Both the position numbers and the translations under genes were made by a program. 64,000 nt of DNA from Paenibacillus dokdonensis. GTDB lineage: Bacteria > Bacillota > Bacilli > Paenibacillales > Paenibacillaceae. Where the stretch lies: contig NZ_STGQ01000001.1 of assembly GCF_004916975.1 (NCBI RefSeq), forward strand, positions 458,993-522,992. The letters run 5' to 3'. Positions 17,405-24,799 of the stretch are shown piece after piece (positions within the stretch are counted from its first letter, which is position 1; every line of letters begins with the position of its first letter). The notes below the pieces were generated by a model. The model worked only from the letters and a program-made list of their open reading frames with translations, was not told the DNA's origin and did no database searches.

Positions 17405-18517
17405 GTGTTGAGCGATATCCAGGAGACGTTGCTACAGTCCCTTGAGGCTTTTCAATCTACGCAGCTGGTGAAGAACAAGTATGAAAATATTTTGGAGCAC
17501 TTGGATAGCGGTGTAATGCTGTTTGACAGCGAAGGTGTGCTGACGTTTATTAATGTGCAGATGGCCAGGCTGCTGGAAGTGTCCCGTAAATCCCTTACGG
17601 GCTGTACATTGCTGCAAATTTTGCGGCATCCACAGCTAAGCCGGTTCAAGAAAAAGAAAATCCTGCGGATTTATCGTGAAACGATTTTCCACTGCAAAAA
17701 ATACCATGAGCTGACGGATGAATCCGGTCGGCAGTGGCTGCTTACCGTAACATACGGCGATCAAATGGATGGAGATTATTTGTTTAGCGTCAAGGATGTG
17801 TCGGATTTTAAGCAAATTGAACAAACCGCCTATAGGAACGACAAGCTTGCCATGCTTGGGAAAATATCCGCCTCCATTGCACATGAAATCCGAAATCCGC
17901 TAACTGCAATCAGGGGCTTTATTCAACTGCTGCGACCCCATCTGATTAAATTAGGAAAAGACGAATATGCCCGGATTATCCTTATGGAAATTGATAGAGC
18001 CAATGATATCATATATGAATTTTTGAATTCTTCAAAGCCTTCCGCCCCTCAGACCACGGTTATTCCGGTACTTTCCTTGCTTAAGGAAGTCGTGCTGCTG
18101 ACCGAGAGCGAGGCACTGATGAAAGGCTGCCAAGTGATGCTGCATGACGACATCCCGCCTCTACATATTTCAGTTGATGTGAAGCAAATCAAGCAGGTGA
18201 TTTTGAACATGGTTAAAAATGCGATGGATGCGATTGATCACCTAAGCGGTGAAAATGGCGGGCTGATTGAAATCCAGACGTATCGCGACAACAAGAACGT
18301 GCATATCTGCATTTCGGACAATGGTAAAGGGATGGACCATAATACGCTCTCCCATCTGTTTGATCCTTTTTTTACGACCAAGGAAAGCGGGACAGGCCTC
18401 GGACTGTCGGTGAGCTATCGGATCATCAAAAATCATAAAGGGTATATCGCAGTCAACAGCACTGCTGGCAAAGGAACTGAATTTGTGATTTCTCTGCCGA
18501 TTGTGGAGATGATCTAG
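17405..18517 (+). CDS. PAS-domain sensor histidine kinase, sporulation-kinase-like
   Basis: A cytosolic two-component kinase of 370 aa. A PAS domain covers about 25-135 (LDSGVMLFDSEGVLTFIN onward). The HisKA dimerisation domain carries the phospho-His in IAHEIRNPLTAIRGFIQLL. The HATPase domain has NMVKNAMDAID, DNGKGM and GTGLGLSV. No membrane segment is present. The HEIRNPLTAIRGF block and short PAS-only sensor resemble B. subtilis KinE/KinA-type kinases of the Spo0A phosphorelay, and no response regulator lies beside it, which fits an orphan phosphorelay kinase. The start is GTG 17405 or TTG 17408, both after GGGGGAG; an earlier TTG at 17333 has no ribosome site. Confidence 0.87.
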   Translation: MLSDIQETLLQSLEAFQSTQLVKNKYENILEHLDSGVMLFDSEGVLTFINVQMARLLEVSRKSLTGCTLLQILRHPQLSRFKKKKILRIYRETIFHCKKYHELTDESGRQWLLTVTYGDQMDGDYLFSVKDVSDFKQIEQTAYRNDKLAMLGKISASIAHEIRNPLTAIRGFIQLLRPHLIKLGKDEYARIILMEIDRANDIIYEFLNSSKPSAPQTTVIPVLSLLKEVVLLTESEALMKGCQVMLHDDIPPLHISVDVKQIKQVILNMVKNAMDAIDHLSGENGGLIEIQTYRDNKNVHICISDNGKGMDHNTLSHLFDPFFTTKESGTGLGLSVSYRIIKNHKGYIAVNSTAGKGTEFVISLPIVEMI

Positions 18518-18557
18518 TTTTGTTTTTTGGGCAAAAGAAACGGTCTTTGGAGTTGCT

Positions 18558-18586
18558 TTGGACAAACGTGGAATAATATATATGAT
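18558..18586 (+). promoter_or_regulatory. Promoter of the aminopeptidase gene
   Basis: TTGGAC (18558-18563), a 17-base spacer and TATGAT (18581-18586), about 40 bases before the coding start. Confidence 0.75.
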
Positions 18587-18624
18587 TATACGTCCGAAAA
18601 CTTCAAGACAAAGGAAGATTGCCC

Positions 18625-20172
18625 ATGAATGGATATTACGGCTCTGAACATATACAGGTATCAATGGATTGGAAAAAAGATCTCGACGCAGGGCAGTATG
18701 ATGTTGATGCGTTTATTGTATTGGTATCACCCCAGGGTATTCAGGATGGAAGCATGCAGCAGGTGTGGAATTCAATGCTTATGCCTTTGATGGAGAGTCA
18801 TCTGTTTCAGGCTGCGCCTTTTCAAACGTATGCCGTCCCGCTTCCGGGACGCGGAGAATACCGGACGGTGATTTTCGTAGGTGCTGGCGAGCGCCCTCTA
18901 ACATCAGAGGAATTAAGGGTTGCATCTGCTCAGGCAGCAAGGCAGGCGTTAAAAATGAGGGCAAAAAAGCTGGCATGGGAGCTCAGCTCACCGCTGCTTA
19001 CTTTTTCTGTGGAGCAAAATGCTCTTGTAGCCGCCCAGGCAATAACGGAGGGAATGATCTTAGGCTCCTACCGCCATAAGCAGTATAAAAAGAATACTTC
19101 CTCCTACAAGGGAATTGAGCAGCTGATATTATTGCGAAAAGGTAAGGTTTCGGCTGCTGAATTATTGGATTGGGAGGTTGGCATTCAGCGCGGAAAGGCA
19201 TATGCTGAGTCCACTTGTCTGGCTAGAGATTTAACCAATTTGCCAGGAAACTTCCTGGTACCTGACGATTTGACCAAGGCCGCCATGGAGATCGCGGAAA
19301 AGCATGGATTCGAATCAGCTGTTCTGGATGAAAAGCAGCTAGAGACGCTGGGTATGGGCGGACTGGTTGCTGTCGGAAAGGGCAGTGTGCATCCGCCAAG
19401 GCTGATAATGATCAAATATCAAGGCAGAGCTGAATGGGACGATGTTACAGGCCTGGTTGGTAAAGGCATTACATTCGATACAGGAGGCATCTCACTGAAA
19501 AAGCGGGTTGGGATGGAGGAAATGATCAGCGATATGGGCGGTGCCGCCGCTGTACTCGGGGTCATGAATGCCTTGGGCATCCTTAGGCCTGCGGTTAACG
19601 TCGTGATGGTTATCCCAACGGCTGAAAATATGCCGGGAGGCAATGCCTTCAAGCCGGGTGATATTATTCAAAGTCTCAGCGGGCGGACGATAGAGGTTCT
19701 AAACACCGATGCGGAAGGCAGGGTCGTGCTTGCGGACGGCATGACCTATGCGAGGCAGCAGGGAGCCGTTAAGTTCATTGATGTCGCTACGCTCACGGGA
19801 GCTGTACTGTCGGCTCTGGGAGACATAGCCACAGGGGTGGTTACGAATGACGATACCATGCTCGAAGAGTTCATTCTTGCCTCCAAACGAACCGGTGAGA
19901 AGGTATGGCCCCTGCCCGCTTACAAGGAATTCTGGGATATGCTGAAAAGCGATGTGGCTGATCTTAGCAACAGTACGGGGGCTAGGGGGGCTGCGATCAC
20001 CGCAGGCCTATTTATCGGTACCTTTGCTGAGGGGCTGCCCTGGATCCACCTGGATATCGCAGGTACGGCTTTTGTGAATAAGGAGCGGGGTGTCAATCCG
20101 AAAGGGGCGACAGGGGTCATGGTCCGCACCATTACCGAATGGATTCTATCACAGGAAGCAATGAAAAAATAA
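18625..20172 (+). CDS. pepA: Leucyl aminopeptidase, M17 family
   Basis: A cytosolic two-metal aminopeptidase (515 aa, hexameric in the family) that trims N-terminal residues from peptides. The N-terminal macro-like domain is divergent. The C-terminal catalytic domain has the metal and catalytic blocks VGKGITFDTGGISLKK (Lys and Asp ligands), GGAAAVLG, and the M17 signature NTDAEGRV from residue 360. DIAGTA and GATGVMVRT close the fold. ATG 18625 has AAGGAAG at 7 bases; a TTG two codons earlier is less likely. It is monocistronic, with its own promoter and terminator. Confidence 0.93.
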   Translation: MNGYYGSEHIQVSMDWKKDLDAGQYDVDAFIVLVSPQGIQDGSMQQVWNSMLMPLMESHLFQAAPFQTYAVPLPGRGEYRTVIFVGAGERPLTSEELRVASAQAARQALKMRAKKLAWELSSPLLTFSVEQNALVAAQAITEGMILGSYRHKQYKKNTSSYKGIEQLILLRKGKVSAAELLDWEVGIQRGKAYAESTCLARDLTNLPGNFLVPDDLTKAAMEIAEKHGFESAVLDEKQLETLGMGGLVAVGKGSVHPPRLIMIKYQGRAEWDDVTGLVGKGITFDTGGISLKKRVGMEEMISDMGGAAAVLGVMNALGILRPAVNVVMVIPTAENMPGGNAFKPGDIIQSLSGRTIEVLNTDAEGRVVLADGMTYARQQGAVKFIDVATLTGAVLSALGDIATGVVTNDDTMLEEFILASKRTGEKVWPLPAYKEFWDMLKSDVADLSNSTGARGAAITAGLFIGTFAEGLPWIHLDIAGTAFVNKERGVNPKGATGVMVRTITEWILSQEAMKK

Positions 20173-20180
20173 CTATGAAA

Positions 20181-20230
20181 AATGGGCAGCCCCTAGTTCC
20201 GTTGTGAACTTGGGACTGCCCATTATTTTT
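20181..20230 (+). terminator. Terminator between pepA and the feo operon
   Basis: AATGGGCAG/CTGCCCATT around an inner loop, then ATTTTT. The A-rich left flank makes it usable from both sides. Confidence 0.85.
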
Positions 20231-20271
20231 CTTCAAGAAGCGTTCTGTCAGCTGTGAAAGTGCAACGATGA

Positions 20272-20478
20272 TTATTTTTCTTTTGGCTGGATTTTGGAAC
20301 GGATGCCACTTGCGTTATTGATGTGGGGCATGGTTGCTTCCGGAATAGAACAGGCTGACTGACAGGACTTGTTCAGGGAGCAGGAAGCGCAGGCACCCTT
20401 CTTACTCTTTTTTACATAACGGAAAAGTGTCCATGCAGCATAGGCGAAAATAACGCCGATAATCAAAATATCAATCAA
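20272..20478 (-). CDS. FeoB-associated Cys-rich membrane protein
   Basis: A short protein (68 aa) with one N-terminal membrane helix (IDILIIGVIFAYAAWTLF), a basic patch (RYVKKSKKG) and the Cys cluster CASCSLNKSCQSAC. This layout is that of the small FeoB-associated proteins encoded after feoB in many Bacillota, thought to assist Fe(II) uptake. The TTG start at 20478 is placed 8 bases after GAGGTG; the frame runs further up to 20514. It is the third gene of the feoA-feoB transcript. Confidence 0.8.
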   Translation of the reverse strand: MIDILIIGVIFAYAAWTLFRYVKKSKKGACASCSLNKSCQSACSIPEATMPHINNASGIRSKIQPKEK

Positions 20479-20515
20479 GGATATGCACCTCGTTTCTGTA
20501 AGGTCGGGCTGCAAC

Positions 20516-22525
20516 TTAAGACAAGCCCAGCAAATGGCCGCCCTGATAAATAATCAGAGATATAAGATAAGCAAGAACGACTGCATAACCGATGGAAAAT
20601 ATCGTCCAGCGCCAGGAGGAGGTCTCTTTGCGGATCACACCCACGGTAGCCAGACATGGCGTGTACAGCAGCACAAATGCCATGAAGCTGAATGCCTGAA
20701 GGGATGTAAAGCTATGCGCGATCTGTCCTTGTAAGCCTTCCATATTAGGGACGTGATAAATGATATTCATGGTTGAAACGACGATTTCCTTTGCTAAAAA
20801 TCCGGTCAACAGTGAAGAACCTGACTGCCAGGTCCCGAAACCGAGTGGTGCCAGCAGCGGGGCCATCAGCCCGCCAATTTTGGCTAGGAAGCTGTTGTTC
20901 ATCTCCACACCGAAGCCTCCCGGTCCGCTGTATGAGAGAAGCCAGATCAGCACTGAGCCGCCAAGAATGAGTGTGCCGGCTTTTCTCAGGAATCCTTTGC
21001 CCTTTTCCCAGGTACCCCGCATCAGGGTGCGTCCCTGAGGTAACCGATATGGTGGCAGTTCTACGATAAACACGGAGGATTCATTCTTCAGCAAGTAAGA
21101 TGAGAATACCTTGCACAACAGCAGCGCCATCGCAATGCCGAGTACATACATGGATAGAACGACAAGTGCCTGGTGGCTCTGGAAGAAGACGCCTGCGAAC
21201 AACGCGTATACCGGCAGTCTTGCTGAGCAGGACATCAATGGAATGAGCAGAGTGGTCAGCAGCCGATCCTTGGGCTGTTCAATGCTGCGTGCCGACATGA
21301 CGGCGGGTACATTACAGCCAAACCCGATGATAAAAGGAATGAATGCCTTGCCGTTCAGGCCGACGGCCTCCATGAGGCTGTCCATCAATAGACTGACACG
21401 AGCCATGTAACCCGAATCCTCGATAAAGGATATGATGAGAAACAAGATGAAAATTTGCGGAATAAAGACAAGTACTCCGCCCACACCGGCCACGATGCCG
21501 TCTACGATCAAAGCGTGGGTGAAGGATGAAGCTCCTACCAGATCCAGCGCTTTATTGATTCCGTCACTTACCGGTCCTGATATAAATCCGTCCAGCACAT
21601 CCGACAGCGGATTGCCGATCCAGTCAAACGTAACTTTAAAGAGCAAAAACATGAATATAAGAAAAATCGGTATGCCGAAATAACGATGGGTCAAAATGTT
21701 GTCCAGGCGTTCTGTCAAATTATGCGGCTTTTGCGAAGAACGATCCATGGCTGAAGAGCATAGTTTTTCGATAAATTCGGTGCGTACTGAACGTATCCAA
21801 TCCGGCAAGGAGGAGGGAAGTCCCATCTGCTGGAGCTGTTCTTCACAGTTTTTGCTAATGTCGTTCACTAAATTCATATCTATTTTGGAGGATAATGCTT
21901 GAAGAATAACTGGATTTTGTGCGAGCAGTTGTAGTGCAACCCAGCGGTGATTCGGCAGGCAGGATGTGGTTGCGAGCAGGCTTTCAATGTCTGTTATGGC
22001 TGCTTCTGCCGCTCCATAGTCCAGTTTTAATTCCGGCGACGCTGCAGCCGGGATTTCCTTCAGCGTACTCAAAACCTTCGAGCTGCCCTTGCCTGTACGG
22101 GCGACGAGCGGAATAATGGGAACTCCGAGCTGTTCCTGAAGCCTATGAATATCCACATGTATACCGCGGTTTGCGGCCACATCCATCATGTTTAGCCCAA
22201 GGATGATCGGCCGCCCATATTCCAGCAGCTGAATGCTAAGTGTGAGATTTCTCTCCAACTGGGAGGCATCCACAATATTGATGAGAGCAGAGGGGGTTTC
22301 TTCCATTAAATACTGTGCAGCGACACTCTCATCTCTGGATAGGGGATGCAGGGAGTATATGCCCGGCAGATCGACCAGCTGGCCGCCGCCATTTTTTAAG
22401 TCTCCGATCTTTTTTTCTACGGTGACTCCAGCCCAGTTGCCTACATATTCATAGGAGGTCGTCAGTGTGTTGAAAAGTGAAGTTTTACCAGTATTCGGAT
22501 TACCGACCAGCGCAAAGGAGCTCAA
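20516..22525 (-). CDS. feoB: Ferrous iron transporter FeoB
   Basis: The main Fe(II) uptake permease (669 aa). The N-terminal G-domain has G1 GNPNTGKTS at residues 8-16, the switch G2 Thr in WAGVTVEKK, G3 DLPG and G4 LNMMD. A helical GDI-like region follows. The membrane part has two Gate motifs (YMARVSLLMDSL with GFGCNVPA; SCSARLPVYALFAG) and about eight helices. It starts inside the end of feoA (ATGA overlap), so translation is coupled. Length and motifs are complete. Confidence 0.96.
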   Translation of the reverse strand: MSSFALVGNPNTGKTSLFNTLTTSYEYVGNWAGVTVEKKIGDLKNGGGQLVDLPGIYSLHPLSRDESVAAQYLMEETPSALINIVDASQLERNLTLSIQLLEYGRPIILGLNMMDVAANRGIHVDIHRLQEQLGVPIIPLVARTGKGSSKVLSTLKEIPAAASPELKLDYGAAEAAITDIESLLATTSCLPNHRWVALQLLAQNPVILQALSSKIDMNLVNDISKNCEEQLQQMGLPSSLPDWIRSVRTEFIEKLCSSAMDRSSQKPHNLTERLDNILTHRYFGIPIFLIFMFLLFKVTFDWIGNPLSDVLDGFISGPVSDGINKALDLVGASSFTHALIVDGIVAGVGGVLVFIPQIFILFLIISFIEDSGYMARVSLLMDSLMEAVGLNGKAFIPFIIGFGCNVPAVMSARSIEQPKDRLLTTLLIPLMSCSARLPVYALFAGVFFQSHQALVVLSMYVLGIAMALLLCKVFSSYLLKNESSVFIVELPPYRLPQGRTLMRGTWEKGKGFLRKAGTLILGGSVLIWLLSYSGPGGFGVEMNNSFLAKIGGLMAPLLAPLGFGTWQSGSSLLTGFLAKEIVVSTMNIIYHVPNMEGLQGQIAHSFTSLQAFSFMAFVLLYTPCLATVGVIRKETSSWRWTIFSIGYAVVLAYLISLIIYQGGHLLGLS

Positions 22526-22761
22526 CAGATCGACACCTCAATTTCTTTCGCCTCTTTCAGGCGGATGCCGAAAAGCTGCCCGTTGCATTCCAACGTGATT
22601 GGACCTCCGAAGGGACCACGCTGCTTCATGAAAACAGTGGAGCCTTCATGAACGCCAAGATCATACAAGCGCTGGCGCAGAATTGGATTCATTTCTTTGA
22701 TTGCATATATGGAGCCTGCTGTACCAGGCTTTAAATTCAACAGTTGAGTTGGCTGATTCAT
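22522..22761 (-). CDS. feoA: Ferrous iron transport protein FeoA
   Basis: A cytosolic SH3-like protein of 79 aa needed for FeoB activity. The motifs LNLKPGTAGSI, RQRLYDLGVHEGS and RGPFGGPITLECNGQLFGIRL cover the whole domain. It overlaps feoB by four bases. The promoter and a Fur box lie immediately upstream. Confidence 0.93.
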   Translation of the reverse strand: MNQPTQLLNLKPGTAGSIYAIKEMNPILRQRLYDLGVHEGSTVFMKQRGPFGGPITLECNGQLFGIRLKEAKEIEVSIC

Positions 22762-22785
22762 TCGCTGTATTCCCCCAGAAGAGAG

Positions 22786-22800
22786 TGATAATCAATCTCA
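22786..22800. promoter_or_regulatory. Fur box of the feo operon
   Basis: TGATAATCAATCTCA matches the Fur consensus TGATAATnATTATCA at 12 of 14 defined positions. It lies between the -10 of the feoA promoter and the feoA start, a position at which iron-loaded Fur would block transcription. Confidence 0.75.
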
Positions 22801-22811
22801 TTTCATTCTGT

Positions 22812-22841
22812 AATATAGCATGAAGGAGGGGGAGGCTACAA
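22812..22841 (-). promoter_or_regulatory. Candidate promoter of feoA-feoB
   Basis: Read on the minus strand: TTGTAG (22841-22836), 18 bases, TATATT (22817-22812). The Fur box begins 11 bases downstream. Confidence 0.55.
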
Positions 22842-22910
22842 TATATATCCTTCTTCCAATATGTATATATTTTGAATTATGCCTGGAATGCGAATAAATG
22901 TATAATCATC

Positions 22911-22940
22911 TTTACTTTAGCACTGTAATTCAAGTATGAT
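22911..22940 (+). promoter_or_regulatory. Candidate promoter of the aldolase gene
   Basis: TTTACT (22911-22916), 18 bases, TATGAT (22935-22940). It is divergent from the feo promoter, with the hexamers of the two about 70 bases apart. Confidence 0.5.
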
Positions 22941-22977
22941 AAAATAATAAATTTCATCATGGAAGGGGAAGTTTTTG

Positions 22978-23937
22978 TTGAAGACAAATCCCTGTAAGAT
23001 TGTGGATTGTACAATTCGTGACGGTGGACTGGTGAACAATTGGGATTTCAGCGTTGAATTTGTACAGAGCTTGTATGCCGGACTGAATGAGGCTGGCGTT
23101 GACTATATGGAAATTGGCTATAAAAATTCCCCTAAGCTGCTTAAGGGCGCCGATCAAGCGGGACCATGGCGGTTTTTGAATGATGACTTCCTGCGCCAGG
23201 TAATTCCTCAAAAGGGTAAAACTAAATTATCCGCTCTCGTCGATATTGGCCGGGTAGATGTGGATGATATTTTGCCGCGAACGGAAAGCATGCTCGATCT
23301 GATCCGTGTTGCCTGTTACATTAAAGACGTGGACAAGGCGTTGGAATTAATTCAAACATTCCACGACCGCGGATACGAGACCACACTGAACATCATGGCT
23401 TTGTCCAATGTCATGGAGAATGAGCTCCTTGAAGCTTTTGAAATGATTAAGGACAGCGTGGTCGATGTCGTGTATATCGTTGATTCCTACGGAAGTCTGG
23501 ATCACAAGGATGTTGAATATCTGGTAGAAAAGTTTAAAAACTATCTGCCGAATAAACGCTTAGGGGTACATACGCATAACAATATGCAGCTTGCGTTCTC
23601 CAACACGCTGACTGCTGCTGAGCACGGGGTGGAATTGCTGGATGCGTCTGTGTTCGGTATGGGACGCGCTGCGGGCAACTGTCCGACTGAGCTTCTTGTA
23701 ACGCATCTGAAGAATACACACTACACGTTGCGCCCGGTGCTGGATATCATCGAACGCTTCATGATTCCGCTTCGTGAGAAGGAAGAATGGGGTTATCTCA
23801 TTCCTTACATGATTACAGGTACGCTGGACGAGCATCCGCGCTCGGCCATGGCACAGCGTGCATCGAAGGATAAGGATAAATATGTGGAATTCTATGACAA
23901 GCTGACCACGCCGGAAGTTAATTTCGACACGAATTAA
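22978..23937 (+). CDS. DRE-TIM aldolase-domain protein (HMGL-like)
   Basis: A 319-aa TIM-barrel protein with the metal/catalytic motif DCTIRDGG at the N-terminus, VDSYGS and the metal-binding HTHNNMQLAFSN, then GMGRAAGNCPTELL. These place it in the HMG-CoA lyase/4-hydroxy-2-oxovalerate aldolase/isopropylmalate synthase superfamily, but it lacks a LeuA regulatory domain and no partner dehydrogenase lies nearby. The reaction is therefore unknown: probably a retro-aldol or Claisen step on a 2-oxo acid. The start is TTG 22978, 8 bases after GGAAGGGGA; TTG 22975 is possible. Confidence 0.82.
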   Translation: MKTNPCKIVDCTIRDGGLVNNWDFSVEFVQSLYAGLNEAGVDYMEIGYKNSPKLLKGADQAGPWRFLNDDFLRQVIPQKGKTKLSALVDIGRVDVDDILPRTESMLDLIRVACYIKDVDKALELIQTFHDRGYETTLNIMALSNVMENELLEAFEMIKDSVVDVVYIVDSYGSLDHKDVEYLVEKFKNYLPNKRLGVHTHNNMQLAFSNTLTAAEHGVELLDASVFGMGRAAGNCPTELLVTHLKNTHYTLRPVLDIIERFMIPLREKEEWGYLIPYMITGTLDEHPRSAMAQRASKDKDKYVEFYDKLTTPEVNFDTN

Positions 23938-23955
23938 TCAGCAGAAGAGTGAAAA

Positions 23956-23992
23956 AGCTTGACCGCATAAATTGCGGCCAAGCCTTTTTTTA
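23956..23992 (+). terminator. Terminator after the aldolase gene
   Basis: GCTTG/CAAGC and CCGC/GCGG stems with one mismatch, then T7. Confidence 0.88.
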
Positions 23993-24001
23993 TAACGGAA
24001 G

Positions 24002-24253
24002 CTATTTGATGCGGACATATTCCCGTTCTCCTGTTTCCTTATTGTAATATACCTGATACTTGCAACCGTCCCGCGGGTCTACAAATATCTCAGAAGTAGG
24101 CGTGAACTTACCGCTCAAGAGATCCCTTTGTACAGCGTCTTCATCTTTGCGGCGGTACCTGCGATCGAAGAAGCGCCAACTGAGCCAGAGCAGAAGTAAA
24201 AATACGACAAGCTGCAGACCGTAAATCAAGATGATACCCACAATTGCACCCAT
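24002..24253 (-). CDS. Small membrane protein downstream of YbjQ
   Basis: An unrecognised protein of about 83 aa with one strong N-terminal membrane segment (IVGIILIYGLQLVVFLLLLWL), then a basic-acidic soluble tail ending KYQVYYNKETGEREYVRIK. It follows the YbjQ-type gene with almost no gap. The ATG at 24253 is used here; a GTG at 24265, two bases after the ybjQ stop, would favour coupled translation. The conserved pairing suggests it anchors or partners the YbjQ protein; that is inference. Confidence 0.65.
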   Translation of the reverse strand: MGAIVGIILIYGLQLVVFLLLLWLSWRFFDRRYRRKDEDAVQRDLLSGKFTPTSEIFVDPRDGCKYQVYYNKETGEREYVRIK

Positions 24254-24266
24254 ATGAATGTCCACA

Positions 24267-24590
24267 TTAACCGATAGGTCTCGTTCTGACCACGGTACCA
24301 TATGCGACGATCTCGCTCATATTGTTACCGATATCCCCGTTGTCGAAGCGCATCATCACAATAGCATCTCCGCCCATGGCATGCGCATTTTGCACCATCC
24401 GGTCCATGGCCTGCCGTCTGGCATCCTCAATCATCTGTGTGTACTGCTTCACTTCTCCGCCAACCAGTCCCTTTAATGATGCCATAATATCGCCACCGAT
24501 TCCCCGAGCCCGGACAACGACACCAAATGTCGTGCCCAGCACTTCAACAACCTCATGATTATGTATGTGCTCTGTCGTAACTACGATCAT
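24267..24590 (-). CDS. YbjQ-family putative heavy-metal-binding protein
   Basis: A 107-aa protein of the YbjQ/UPF0145 family (PF01906), which forms pentameric rings in solved structures but has no proven function. The family pattern is clear: VTTEHIHNHEVVEVLG, VVVRARGIGGD, and AHAMGGDAIVMMRFDNGDI. AAGGAGTGA lies about 10 bases before the ATG. It is the first gene of a two-gene unit with the membrane protein. Confidence 0.85.
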   Translation of the reverse strand: MIVVTTEHIHNHEVVEVLGTTFGVVVRARGIGGDIMASLKGLVGGEVKQYTQMIEDARRQAMDRMVQNAHAMGGDAIVMMRFDNGDIGNNMSEIVAYGTVVRTRPIG

Positions 24591-24799
24591 CCATATTCAC
24601 TCCTTCAGTGTGATATCTTATTTTACGATTGAAGGCGAAAAAGGATTCAAATATTTATTCATCCATGTCTTCTGTCGAAGAGTGGCAGAGGCTGTAAAAT
24701 TATTGTCTGATCCTAGCAGGAAAAGGGGGAAATATGTGGAATTATTTAGCGTGAAACCATCTTCATTATTTTAGGATAACCCGGGGGTCAGATGGCTTT

